Shown piece after piece: positions 18,123 to 26,204 of a stretch of DNA of 62,264 nucleotides. The notes under the pieces were generated by a model that was not told the origin of the DNA, made no database searches, and was given only the letters and a program-made list of their open reading frames with translations. Within the stretch, counting starts at the first letter, position 1; the number at the start of each line of letters is the position of its first letter. The translations under genes and the position numbers were made by a program. Source of the DNA: an uncultured Bacteroidales bacterium (GTDB lineage: Bacteria; Bacteroidota; Bacteroidia; Bacteroidales; Bacteroidaceae); NCBI GenBank assembly GCA_902760345.1, contig CACWFY010000012.1, positions 1 through 62,264 of the forward strand, in the 5' to 3' direction.

Positions 18123-19460
18123 ATGAAGAAGCTTTTTCTTATAAGTCTTATAGGTCTTATAGGACCTATGGGGCCCATGAGCCTTAGCGCCCAGTCCCGT
18201 CAGTGGAGCCTCCGCGAGTGCTGCGACTATGCTGTAGCGCACAATATCGCCATCAAACAGCAAGAGAATGCCTGCCGTCAGCAGGAGTTGCAGGTCTCTA
18301 CGGCTAAGAACTCCCGACTGCCCAACCTTAGTGCTTCTGCCGGACAAAACTTCTCGTTCGGACGTGGTCTGACGGCTCAGAATACGTATTCGAACACGAA
18401 TACCTCGTCGACGTCGTTCTCGCTCGGCACCAGCATGCCCATCTTTACGGGTTTCCAGATTCCCAACCAGATCAAGCTCAGTGAGCTGAACCTGGAGGCT
18501 GCTACCGCCGATCTCGAGAAGGCGAAGAACGACATCCGTATGCAGGTGGCCCAGAGCTATGTACAGATTCTCTACGATATGGAGATTGCCGACGTTGCTC
18601 ACCGCCAGATTGCCATCGACTCTGCACAGGTTGTCCGCCTGCAGGCTTTTGTCAAAAACGGCAAGGCCTCCGAAGCCGAGCTCTCACAGCAGAAGGCAAC
18701 GCTGGCCAATAGCCGCCTGACGGCTACCCAGGCCGACAACAACACGCGTCTGGCAATCCTCGGACTCACGCAGCTGCTTGAACTGCCGTCGCCCGAAGGC
18801 TTTTCTATTGTCCGTCCTGTACTGGCTGGCGTTGACGGTTTGGCCGTTGCTATCCCATCGCCTGACGCCATCTATTCTGAGGCATTGGGCATCAAACCTG
18901 AAATTGCCGCCCAGCAGCTTCGTCTGAAGGGTACGGAGCACAGCATCAAGATTGCCCAGGCCGCAAACCTCCCCACGCTCTCGTTGAGTGGTGGCCTTAG
19001 CACCAACTACTATACCACCAGCGGTTTCAAGAGCGATGGTTTCGCCACCCAGCTGAAAAATAACTTCTCGCAGAATATCGGCTTAAACCTCAGCATACCT
19101 ATCTTCAACCGTTTCCAGACGCGCAACAACATCCGCAATGCACGCATTGAGCAGGAGAACCAGCAGTTGAAGCTGGACAACACGAAGAAGACGCTCTATA
19201 AGGAGATCCAGCAGGTATACTACAATACGCTGAATGCACAGACAAAGGAGAAATCCTCCGAGGAGGCCGTGCTGAGTACGCGCGATGCTTTCCAGCTGAT
19301 GCAGGCGAAGTACGAGAACGGCAAGGCCACCATCACCGAGTTCAACGAGGCGAAGAACACTTACCTGAAGTCCGAGTCCGATCTCGTCCAGGCCCGTTAC
19401 GAGTACCTCTACCAGACGGCCCTGCTCAATTTCTATCGGGGTAAGGAGCTGAACTTCTAA
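18123..19460 (+). CDS. TolC-family outer-membrane efflux protein
   Basis: 445 residues with two copies of the outer-membrane efflux repeat (about 30-220 and 235-440), each a long coiled-coil hairpin plus beta strands. It completes the MacAB-TolC-like pump. The signal peptide is remarkable: after MKKLFL it reads as a repeated tripeptide (SLI, GLI, GPM, GPM) encoded by five exact-length 9-bp units. A terminator follows the stop. Function of the family is secure. Confidence 0.93.
   Translation: MKKLFLISLIGLIGPMGPMSLSAQSRQWSLRECCDYAVAHNIAIKQQENACRQQELQVSTAKNSRLPNLSASAGQNFSFGRGLTAQNTYSNTNTSSTSFSLGTSMPIFTGFQIPNQIKLSELNLEAATADLEKAKNDIRMQVAQSYVQILYDMEIADVAHRQIAIDSAQVVRLQAFVKNGKASEAELSQQKATLANSRLTATQADNNTRLAILGLTQLLELPSPEGFSIVRPVLAGVDGLAVAIPSPDAIYSEALGIKPEIAAQQLRLKGTEHSIKIAQAANLPTLSLSGGLSTNYYTTSGFKSDGFATQLKNNFSQNIGLNLSIPIFNRFQTRNNIRNARIEQENQQLKLDNTKKTLYKEIQQVYYNTLNAQTKEKSSEEAVLSTRDAFQLMQAKYENGKATITEFNEAKNTYLKSESDLVQARYEYLYQTALLNFYRGKELNF
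18140..18184 (+). repeat. 9-bp tandem tract encoding the TolC signal-peptide core
   Basis: Five nonamers fitting TATRRGNCY with drift, beginning TATAAGTCT and ending CATGAGCCT. Because nine is three codons, the tract reads through as repeated hydrophobic tripeptides. Confidence 0.8.
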
Positions 19461-19469
19461 TAGAAAGGA

Positions 19470-19500
19470 AATAGTCCGCTAACCGTTAGCGGACTATTTT
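19470..19500. terminator. Bidirectional terminator between TolC and small basic protein gene
   Basis: A perfect 14-bp stem (AATAGTCCGCTAAC and its complement, one-base loop), with T runs usable on both strands. Confidence 0.85.
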
Positions 19501-19508
19501 CGTATGCT

Positions 19509-19706
19509 TTACTTCTTGTGCCTGTTGGCGCGCTGCTCGCGGTATTTGGCCTTCTGCCGCGCAGAGCCGCTGCCGTGGGCACCCGTGATATACTTCTTTT
19601 TCTTGGCCTTGGTCTTTATCTTGTCCTCCTCTTTGCGAGGACCGCCGCCACGACCGAAGTTAATGCCGTTCTCCAGAATCTCCTGGAAATCACTCTCTTT
19701 GCTCAT
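19509..19706 (-). CDS. Small basic protein of unknown function
   Basis: 65 residues from MSKESDFQEIL; the longer frame upstream runs through the 9-bp repeat and is rejected. The N-terminal third is acidic/amphipathic. The rest is very rich in Lys and Arg (for example KTKAKKKKYITGAHGSGSAR) and looks nucleic-acid binding. I do not recognise a named family. It lies just after the AICAR formyltransferase gene on the same strand, with a repeat tract between them. Confidence 0.65.
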   Translation of the reverse strand: MSKESDFQEILENGINFGRGGGPRKEEDKIKTKAKKKKYITGAHGSGSARQKAKYREQRANRHKK

Positions 19707-19710
19707 AGTC

Positions 19711-19749
19711 TTATAAGTCTTATGGGGCCTATAGGCCTTATGGGGCTCA
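19711..19749 (-). repeat. 9-bp degenerate tandem tract
   Basis: Nonamers TTATAAGTC, TTATGGGGC, CTATAGGCC and TTATGGGGC (plus-strand reading), ending at the formyltransferase stop. Third copy of the 9-bp family. Confidence 0.75.
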
Positions 19750-20937
19750 TTAATGGTGGAACAGTCGTACTCCCGTAAACGCCATTGCAATGCCGTACTT
19801 GTCGCAGGTCATGATGACGTGGTCGTCACGTACCGAGCCACCAGCCTGGGCAATGAACTCGACGCCGCTCTTGTGGGCACGCTCAATGTTGTCGCCGAAG
19901 GGGAAGAAGGCGTCAGAGCCTAAAGCCACCTTCGTGTTCTTGGCTATCCACTCTTTCTTCTCGGCCAGCGTCAGCACCTCGGGCTGACGGGTGAAGAACT
20001 GCTGCCAGGCACCGTCGCGCAGCACGTCGTCGTGCTCGTCCTCAGAGATATAGACGTCGATGGTGTTGTCGCGGTCGGCACGACGGATACCCTCCTTGAA
20101 GGGCAGAGCCATCACCTTCGGATGCTGGCGCAGCCACCAGATGTCGGCCTTGTTGCCTGCCAGACGCGTACAGTGGATGCGGCTCTGCTGTCCGGCACCA
20201 ATGCCGATGGCCTGTCCGTCCTTGACGTAGCAGACTGAGTTCGACTGTGTGTACTTCAGCGTGATGAGGGCGATGATCAGGTCGCGCTTAGCCTCGGCGG
20301 TAAACGTCTTGTTCTCGGTGGGAATGTTCTCGAAGAGGGCAGGGTCGTCCAGCTTGATCTCGTTGCGGCCCTGTTCGAAGGTCACGCCGAAGCACTGCTT
20401 GCGCTCAATGGGCTCGGGCTTGTACGTGGGGTCTATCTTGATGACGTTGTACGTACCCTTGCGCTTGTCTTTCAGTATCTCGATGGCCTCGGCCGTGAAG
20501 TCGGGGGCAATCACGCCGTCGCTCACCTCACGCTTCAGCAGCAGGGCGGTCGTAGCGTCGCAGGTGTCGCTCAGGGCCACGAAGTCGCCATAGCTCGACA
20601 TGCGGTCGGCACCACGGGCACGGGCATAGGCACAAGCCACCGGACTCTCGTCCAGTCCCTTCACGTCGTCCACGAAATAGATCTTTTTCAGCGTGTCGCT
20701 CAGGGGCAGGCCTACAGCGGCGCCGGCAGGACTGACGTGCTTGAACGAGGCGGCAGCGGGCAGACCCGTTGCTTCCTTCAGCTCCTTCACCAACTGCCAC
20801 GCGTTCAGCGCGTCGAGGAAGTTGATGTAGCCGGGGCGGCCGTTAATCACTTCGATGGGTAACTCGCCTTCCTGCATAAAGATGCGCGAAGGCTTCTGGT
20901 TGGGATTGCATCCGTACTTCAGTTGTAACTCTTTCAT
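19750..20937 (-). CDS. Stand-alone AICAR formyltransferase (PurH C-terminal domain only)
   Basis: Transfers a formyl group from 10-formyltetrahydrofolate to AICAR in purine synthesis. 395 residues from MKELQLKYGCNPNQKPSR; the upstream extension covers the promoter. The catalytic Lys-His pair is present in SFKHVSPAGAA. Other blocks are SDGVIAPDFT, YTQSNSVCYVKDGQAIGIGAGQQSR and the C-terminal SDAFFPFGDNIERA. The IMP cyclohydrolase domain that makes up the first part of bifunctional PurH is absent. Such single-domain enzymes are known in Bacteroidales; whether a full PurH is also encoded cannot be seen here. Confidence 0.9.
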   Translation of the reverse strand: MKELQLKYGCNPNQKPSRIFMQEGELPIEVINGRPGYINFLDALNAWQLVKELKEATGLPAAASFKHVSPAGAAVGLPLSDTLKKIYFVDDVKGLDESPVACAYARARGADRMSSYGDFVALSDTCDATTALLLKREVSDGVIAPDFTAEAIEILKDKRKGTYNVIKIDPTYKPEPIERKQCFGVTFEQGRNEIKLDDPALFENIPTENKTFTAEAKRDLIIALITLKYTQSNSVCYVKDGQAIGIGAGQQSRIHCTRLAGNKADIWWLRQHPKVMALPFKEGIRRADRDNTIDVYISEDEHDDVLRDGAWQQFFTRQPEVLTLAEKKEWIAKNTKVALGSDAFFPFGDNIERAHKSGVEFIAQAGGSVRDDHVIMTCDKYGIAMAFTGVRLFHH

Positions 20938-20970
20938 ATATAAATAAGGTGTAAATGCTAATTCGGGGTA

Positions 20971-21000
20971 CAAAGGTAGTGCAAACCGAGCGAAATACAA
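20971..21000 (-). promoter_or_regulatory. Promoter of the AICAR formyltransferase gene
   Basis: Minus-strand TTG (20998-21000), 19 bases, TACCTTTG (20971-20978); leader of about 30 bases. Confidence 0.7.
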
Positions 21001-21271
21001 AACAAAAAACGTTTTTTTTGTTTTTATTTCCGAGGTGCAGCTTACCTTGTCCAACGGACAAGGGTACGAAAAAACGAGAGAAATTGCGAATAAACTTGAC
21101 AAAACACGCGCTGAGAATCGCGCGAAATCCACCAAATGCCAACCAAGGGTCAAATTCGCGAAATATGAGGCGTTATACGCAATAGGTTGATATGTAGGCC
21201 CTTACGGATTTCCACCCCTTCGGACACTCGAAAAAGCTGTCCTTTTTGCCCATAAACATCGCCGAAACACC

Positions 21272-21403
21272 CTCTAAAACCACGATTTTTGCACTACGAA
21301 AGTGCCGTTTTTGCATCGTGAAGACGTAACTTTGCGGTCGTGAAGGTGGCACTTTGTGACCCTCAAGGCGTAACTTTGTGACCCTCTATGTCCCACTTCG
21401 TGA
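21272..21403 (+). repeat. 22-bp degenerate tandem array A
   Basis: Six contiguous units of exactly 22 bp (starts 21272, 21294, 21316, 21338, 21360, 21382). Shared positions are an A-rich triplet at 5-7 (usually GAA or CAA) and T-rich bases at 16-18; the middle units also share GTAACTTTG or GCACTTTG. A degenerate seventh unit may follow to 21425. The array ends 153 bp before the promoter at 21557. The flanks 20938-21271 and 21404-21556 hold no gene I can support. Confidence 0.65.
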
Positions 21404-21556
21404 CTTAACAACCGTAATCTCGCTTCTCATCATCCTAGATCTATCAAAAAGCCATATACGATTTTCGGCACTTTTTCTTGACATTATTTAGATTGGCAAA
21501 AGAGCTATTCCTTGAAAATATCTCGCCGTTTTCTTGTTTGTTTCAAAAATATTCTA

Positions 21557-21564
21557 TATCTTTG
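21557..21564 (+). promoter_or_regulatory. Promoter of structured leader A
   Basis: TATCTTTG, preceded by GTTTCAAA some 20 bases upstream. The same GTTTCAAA-to-TATCTTTG arrangement occurs before leader B (58140). Confidence 0.6.
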
Positions 21565-21569
21565 CCCTG

Positions 21570-21891
21570 TCTTCATACCGAAGCCTCGCTTGTGGGCGGG
21601 TCTGATGAGGATGGAGACCTATATATAGGAAAAAGCGTTATCTTACGCTTTGTGCTTGACACCTAGGAATCTGGCAGTTCCAAACGAATAGTCAAGAAAC
21701 AAAGCAACAATGACGCTCATGGGTATGTATTATCCGTATGTTCAATAGCAGTCTGACATTATTGGCGTTCCGCTGTTGTAATCGTATATACATACAGGCG
21801 TGGGCTTCGGCGTTGCTCGTTCTTACTATTCGGGCGATGCCAGAGCCTCTAGGTGTGGGACGAGTAATAGATGAACTCCCACGCTCTTTTT
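21570..21891 (+). ncRNA. Putative structured leader or ncRNA A with terminator-like end
   Basis: No convincing coding frame, but many nested complementary segments in order: GGTCT/AGACC near 21600-21620, a CCTATATATAGG palindrome, AAAGCG/CGCTTT, CTTGAC/GTCAAG enclosing GGAA/TTCC, GTATGTAT/ATACATAC, and finally GCGTGGG (21798-21804) pairing with CCCACGC (21878-21884) followed by a T run. The last element can act as terminator or attenuator, giving an RNA of about 320 bases that ends 70 bases before the DUF2971 gene. No known RNA family is recognised. Structure was read by eye only. Confidence 0.5.
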
Positions 21892-21960
21892 GTATATTAG
21901 CAATTAAACTTATTAAATCGCGCCATGTGAAGGGAGAAGCATGACTTGAGAACAAGAAGC

Positions 21961-22845
21961 ATGGAGCAAGTATGTCATTATTGTACGATTTATGCCTTTG
22001 AGGAGATTATTAAGAATATCTCTAAAAGGGAGAACGACTACTATCTCACATTTTGGGCTAGCAGTATCTACGCAATGAATGACCCATCTGAGTTTGTATA
22101 TGGGTATAATCTATTAACCAAAGACATATTGCCTTCAATAGAAAAGGAGTTGAGAATTAAAGACGAAGGACTTAAACTTTCAAGATTATGGCGTCAAATA
22201 GAGGGCGTCAAAGATTCTAAGGAGTGGGATGACAAATTGATGGGAGCAATTTATGAGAGTCACCATTCTCCATTTATCATTTCCTTTTCAAAACGGAGAG
22301 ACTTTCTTCCTATGTGGAATACGTATTCAGATAGAGGAAAGGGAGTCTGTCTATGCTTTGAAGATTATGGGTGGACATATGAACATAATGATGTTCAATT
22401 GTTGCATAAACTTCATGCCTCCGAAGTTTCGTATGGTAAAGTTGATCAATCGGTTTATAATGTAGTGAGGAAACTCTATACAGATTGTTATGAACGATAC
22501 AAAGACATATTAGATAAGAAGCTGAGAGTAAACAAAATGGCACAGTGCTTAGCCTCCTTGGCTGTCGTCGCCTCACCATATCACAAGCACAAGGCCTATG
22601 AATACGAGGAAGAGTCTCGATTAATCGAGTTTAAAAAAGATGAGCTTGATGTAAAATACCGTTGCAATAATCGGGGACAAATTATTCCTTACATCGAAGT
22701 GTCCATTAAGTTAGAATATCTTCAACGTATCATTGTTGGACCATGCGCTGATTCTGTTTCTATCATAAGAGAGCTTAAAGCACAACTGAGCTCGTATGGT
22801 ATTACGAATATTGTTCCATCTCAGATTCCTTATAGAGAGTATTAA
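21961..22845 (+). CDS. DUF2971 family protein
   Basis: 294 residues from MEQVCHYC; a TTG five codons earlier is possible. No signal peptide. DUF2971 hallmarks are seen: an early FWASSIYAMNDPSEF block, the central SFSKRRDFLPMWNTYSDRGKGVC block, the AYEYEEESRLIEF block and the IIVGPCADS end. DUF2971 proteins have no established biochemical role and occur in accessory regions, sometimes near defence or surface genes. The gene is AT-richer than the housekeeping neighbours. Only 19 bases separate it from the next gene, so the two are probably co-transcribed from the leader A promoter. Confidence 0.85.
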   Translation: MEQVCHYCTIYAFEEIIKNISKRENDYYLTFWASSIYAMNDPSEFVYGYNLLTKDILPSIEKELRIKDEGLKLSRLWRQIEGVKDSKEWDDKLMGAIYESHHSPFIISFSKRRDFLPMWNTYSDRGKGVCLCFEDYGWTYEHNDVQLLHKLHASEVSYGKVDQSVYNVVRKLYTDCYERYKDILDKKLRVNKMAQCLASLAVVASPYHKHKAYEYEEESRLIEFKKDELDVKYRCNNRGQIIPYIEVSIKLEYLQRIIVGPCADSVSIIRELKAQLSSYGITNIVPSQIPYREY

Positions 22846-22864
22846 TAATTTTAAATGTACGAAT

Positions 22865-24517
22865 ATGAAAAAACTACTATTGTTATGTGTTTTAAGTGTT
22901 GCGTGTAGTGCATTATTTGCGCAAGCAACGGATTTAGTGGTTGACTGCCAAACACCAGGCTGGCTGTCGGGTAAGATTACCTATGGTGACCAACTCACGG
23001 TAAAGAACCTGAAGGTGACTGGGTATATTAATGAGACGGATTTGAAATTCATTGGAAGTCTATTCCTGAAGGAACTGAATGGAGTTGTAGATTTAAGTGA
23101 TGTGACTATAGATGGAGGAGCGTGGGATGGTTCTTTCTCAAAATTAGCAGGAGAGAACAATAATCATCTTCAGAAATTAGTATTACCTAAAACGCTAAGT
23201 AATTATGAGGAAAATGGAGATGCTTATACTGTAGAAGTCGATACCTTGGTTTTCGACATTAATGTAAAAGTAATTAAAGGGTATGATTATGCACATCATA
23301 ATTATAGAACGGATACAAAGCGAACATTAGAAAGAAAGATAGGACATTTAATAATTGGAGAGAAAACTGATAGTATCTTGAATGTTGGTAGAGCAGAATC
23401 TGTTCATTTTCCACGTTCTCTTAGATATTTAGAAAATTATGCTTGTTCGGGAAGAACTGATTTTACGAATTGGAATATAAAAGAATTCCCTAACTTGGAA
23501 TTTTTAGGCCATTGTGCGTTTACCTATAATACAAATGGAAGTATCTATGGTGATACCCCTTCATTAAACAACCAGACTCTTCCAGATTCTATTTTCTTTC
23601 CCCAAATCATTGTATTCAATATGGCAAGTTTTGATTACAAAGAGGGTATGCACATTTTCTTGGGTGAACATTTTGGCTATTTTTCATATGGTGACGGCGT
23701 TGCATGGAGTTATCCATATAAACCAACGATTAGAAATATATCGTTTCATATGAAAAAGCTTCCTGAGTCACGCGGTATAATAGGATGGTGCGATTCATCT
23801 GTGAAAGTCTATATTCCCAAGGGGACAACTCAGGAATGGATTGCTGCAGGATATACCAATGTTACATTAATAGAAGACCCTCAGCCATTAGAAGGAATAG
23901 AATTAAACCTACATGAAATAAATCTAGAAGTAAATGAAAGCGTTTCTCTAATTGCAACTCCTATACCTGCTAATGCAGACGATGTTGATTTCCTTTGGAG
24001 CAGTGACAATCAAGATGTCTGCACCGTTAATGCCGAAGGGGTGGTTAAAGCACTTAAATCAGGAAAATCAAATATTATTGCAATGTCCTCTGACGGTATA
24101 ATTCGTGATACTTGTAAGGTGACAGTTATAGCGCATGCTGATAGTATTGCTTTATCTGATAACTCTATCGAATTATCAAATATAGGAGTCTCGTACAAAT
24201 TAGAGGCTAGTGTTTTTCCAAATAATGCAATAAATAAGTCTGTCACTTGGAAAAGTTTTAATGAACAGGTTTGCATGGTATCAGATGAAGGATTGGTAAC
24301 TGCAACTGGTATTGGCAGTACAATTGTTACGGTAACGACAAAAGATGGAGGAAAATCGGACTTTTGCATCGTAAAAGTTGGTGGTGATGGAATAATGGAG
24401 ATTCAGTGGAATTCTACCGATACTGCCCCCGTCTATGACGTTATGGGACGCAGAGTCAACACTTTGACTAGGGGCCAGTTGTATATCAGTAACGGCAAGA
24501 AGTTCATCTGCCGATAA
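22865..24517 (+). CDS. Secreted surface protein with two Ig-like (BIG2) domains and sorting tail
   Basis: 550 residues from MKKLLLLCVL, with a signal peptide cut near ALFAQ. Residues about 20-345 resemble leucine-rich-repeat/BspA-like surface proteins (ILNVGRAESVHFPRSLRYLENYA), but the repeats are weak. Two BIG2 domains follow at about 350-430 and 435-512 (VTWKSFNEQVCMVSDEGLVTA type). The last 28 residues (DVMGRRVNTLTRGQLY then NGKK) are the Prevotella-style C-terminal tail found on exported proteins, also at the end of the protein at 58421. Codon use is AT-rich, which suggests acquisition. The ligand is unknown; a cell-surface adhesin is plausible. Confidence 0.8.
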   Translation: MKKLLLLCVLSVACSALFAQATDLVVDCQTPGWLSGKITYGDQLTVKNLKVTGYINETDLKFIGSLFLKELNGVVDLSDVTIDGGAWDGSFSKLAGENNNHLQKLVLPKTLSNYEENGDAYTVEVDTLVFDINVKVIKGYDYAHHNYRTDTKRTLERKIGHLIIGEKTDSILNVGRAESVHFPRSLRYLENYACSGRTDFTNWNIKEFPNLEFLGHCAFTYNTNGSIYGDTPSLNNQTLPDSIFFPQIIVFNMASFDYKEGMHIFLGEHFGYFSYGDGVAWSYPYKPTIRNISFHMKKLPESRGIIGWCDSSVKVYIPKGTTQEWIAAGYTNVTLIEDPQPLEGIELNLHEINLEVNESVSLIATPIPANADDVDFLWSSDNQDVCTVNAEGVVKALKSGKSNIIAMSSDGIIRDTCKVTVIAHADSIALSDNSIELSNIGVSYKLEASVFPNNAINKSVTWKSFNEQVCMVSDEGLVTATGIGSTIVTVTTKDGGKSDFCIVKVGGDGIMEIQWNSTDTAPVYDVMGRRVNTLTRGQLYISNGKKFICR

Positions 24518-24547
24518 GAAGAAATTTTAGAAATGAAACAGGGTGGG

Positions 24548-24580
24548 GTGCACAACGGGCTTGTTCCGTTGTGCACTTTA
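24548..24580 (+). terminator. Terminator of the secreted-protein operon
   Basis: An 11-bp perfect stem, GTGCACAACGG with its complement, 7-base loop, followed by TTTA. The end GTGCACTTTA also closes the terminator at 60720-60785. Confidence 0.8.
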
Positions 24581-24598
24581 GCCTTTAGCTAGCTGTCA

Positions 24599-24636
24599 GG
24601 TAACTCTCAGGTAAGTCTTTTCTGAGAGTTACCTTT
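24599..24636. terminator. Second hairpin between convergent genes
   Basis: A 12-bp perfect stem (GGTAACTCTCAG and its complement) with an 11-base loop and TTT on the plus strand. It lies between the convergent secreted-protein and kinase genes. Confidence 0.6.
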
Positions 24637-24671
24637 CTGTATCCCCTTTCTACAAAGGTTTTCCCAGCGAT

Positions 24672-25325
24672 TTAGGTAACAGTTAGGTCTTTTTGCGCGA
24701 TTTCTGCATCTACGACATACATGTCGCCATCTGCATCGACAAGGACATTGCGAGGGACGAGGTCCCAGACTTCATAGTCGCTATTGGCATAACGGCCTTC
24801 GTTATTCTTCTTCAAGAATCCAAGAGCGGCCATATATGTGTCTATTTCAATGCTTGTTGCAGACTTAGCATTCTTTACCAAGTGTTGTTTCAATATGGGC
24901 ATGATGGAGCGGCCTTCAAATCCTGTAAAGCCATATAATCCATAAAAAGTATTGGGGAATAGATTGTTGTGAGCTGATATCTTCTCCAAGAGTCGCAAAA
25001 TGCTGGCACTATTCAGGAGGTTGTTTACCTTATATATAATATCGTTGGAAACATACGTGTCATTCTCGTTGCCACTTGGACCAGGAACGCCCAAGTCAAA
25101 GATGTCGCTCATCGGGATCCACATGCCATTGTCTTTGGCATACATCTCAGCAACGCGTTGCTCTATATCCAAACGAGTTACATCGTTTTGGCCATCTCGA
25201 AGTTGCGCTTCATATAATTGGCAGCGTCGACGGAGTTCATCGGAGACTTCTTGGATTCTTCGATTTTCTTCATCGTACGCTCCATAGCTTCCTTGTGAAA
25301 CTGATTCAGATAGGTCATTGCTCAT
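24672..25325 (-). CDS. Small protein with polyvalent-protein-kinase-like fold
   Basis: 217 residues, no signal peptide. The N-terminal 60 residues are a charged helix (a coiled coil is likely). Residues about 90-215 read like a minimal kinase lobe pair: an ATP-lysine candidate in NDIIYKVNNL, a hinge-like block SIMPILKQHLV, and a catalytic loop DLVPRNVLVDADGD then VVDAE, in which the D-x-x-P-x-N and following D-x-E resemble the kinase HxDxxxxN and DFG motifs. This pattern is known from the kinase domain of phage and plasmid polyvalent proteins, where it is one domain of a giant polypeptide; here it stands alone. Family assignment is moderate, function unknown. Confidence 0.6.
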   Translation of the reverse strand: MSNDLSESVSQGSYGAYDEENRRIQEVSDELRRRCQLYEAQLRDGQNDVTRLDIEQRVAEMYAKDNGMWIPMSDIFDLGVPGPSGNENDTYVSNDIIYKVNNLLNSASILRLLEKISAHNNLFPNTFYGLYGFTGFEGRSIMPILKQHLVKNAKSATSIEIDTYMAALGFLKKNNEGRYANSDYEVWDLVPRNVLVDADGDMYVVDAEIAQKDLTVT

Positions 25326-25347
25326 CTCATTTTAATTCATTGCGTTG

Positions 25348-25379
25348 CAAAGATAGAAAACAATTTTGAAAAAAACAAG
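25348..25379 (-). promoter_or_regulatory. Promoter of the kinase-like gene
   Basis: Minus-strand TTG (25377-25379), 21 bases, TATCTTTG (25348-25355). Confidence 0.6.
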
Positions 25380-25411
25380 AAATCAGCGGGATAATTTCGT
25401 TGTGCGCCCTA

Positions 25412-26173
25412 TCACCGTTTCAAACCCTTGCTTGGCTTCCCCTTGCCCTGCTTCGGCTTGACGGCTTTTGCGGGTTGCGGCTTGGGGGCGAAGAGGTCGC
25501 TGATGATGGTAGCGCGAAGGATGCGAATGTCAGAGACGGGGCGGTTATACCGGTCGGTGGCTGCCTGTTGAATCTTGTCTACCACGTCGAGGCCCTGAGT
25601 GACTTCGCCGAATACGGTATATTGGCCGTCGAGATGGGGCGTGCCACCAACGGTCTTGTAGGTCTCTATCATCTCTGGCGTAAGCTTCACCTGTCCGTGG
25701 GTGGCAGAGTCCAGCCGTTGCTGTATGAAGGCTAACTGCTTGTCGTTGAGTATCTTGCCCCATACGATATAGAATTGGCAGGCTCCTGAACGCTGTTCCG
25801 GGTTCACGTTGTCTGGTTCACGCGCTGCTGCCACGACCCCTCGGCGATGGTACAACTGTGGCAGTCGGAACTCCGGCTCAAGGGTATAGTCCAGTTCGCC
25901 AGACCCTAACCGCTGGCCAGGCAGTGCGTGCTTGCTGTTCAAGTCGCCACCCTGAATCATAAAGTCCTTGATGACACGATGGAACAGCAGCGAGTCGTAC
26001 ACTTGCATGCGCACCAGCTTTAGGAAGTTGTCGCGATGTTGCGGTGTCTCGTTGTAGAGGGCTATGCGGATGTTTCCCTCCGTCGTCTCCAGCTCTACCT
26101 CAGCCCTTTCCTGTGCCCAAATGCCTGCACAGCAGCAGAGTAGCAGACAGGTAATCATTCCCTTGATATTCAT
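25412..26173 (-). CDS. Periplasmic cyclophilin-type peptidyl-prolyl isomerase
   Basis: 253 residues from MNIKGMITCLLL, signal peptide ending GIWAQ. Catalyses cis-trans isomerisation of prolyl bonds in exported proteins. The cyclophilin domain is at about 22-225: FHRVIKDFMIQGGD contains the catalytic Arg and Phe/Met/Gln, and SGACQFYIVWG and VFGEVTQGLDVVDKI follow. There is an insertion of about 30 residues before the GGTPHLDGQY block and a Lys/Pro-rich C-terminal tail (about 230-253). It diverges from the small gene and metH through a shared promoter region. Confidence 0.92.
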   Translation of the reverse strand: MNIKGMITCLLLCCCAGIWAQERAEVELETTEGNIRIALYNETPQHRDNFLKLVRMQVYDSLLFHRVIKDFMIQGGDLNSKHALPGQRLGSGELDYTLEPEFRLPQLYHRRGVVAAAREPDNVNPEQRSGACQFYIVWGKILNDKQLAFIQQRLDSATHGQVKLTPEMIETYKTVGGTPHLDGQYTVFGEVTQGLDVVDKIQQAATDRYNRPVSDIRILRATIISDLFAPKPQPAKAVKPKQGKGKPSKGLKR

Positions 26174-26204
26174 CTTTATTAGTCTTTTTTCTGTAATGAT
26201 GCTG

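Noticed and set aside
21272-21403. CRISPR array
   Set aside because: Units of 22 bp follow each other without spacers, are degenerate, and no cas gene is in the window. The same holds for 57785-57894.
21602-21640. CTGATGA followed by GGAAA, like a hammerhead ribozyme core
   Set aside because: No stem II can be drawn between the two boxes, and the GAAA box is not preceded by a paired C. The GGTCT/AGACC hairpin explains the sequence better.
21478-21666. 62-codon open frame inside leader A
   Set aside because: It spans the promoter and several hairpins, starts before the predicted transcription start and has no recognisable protein features.
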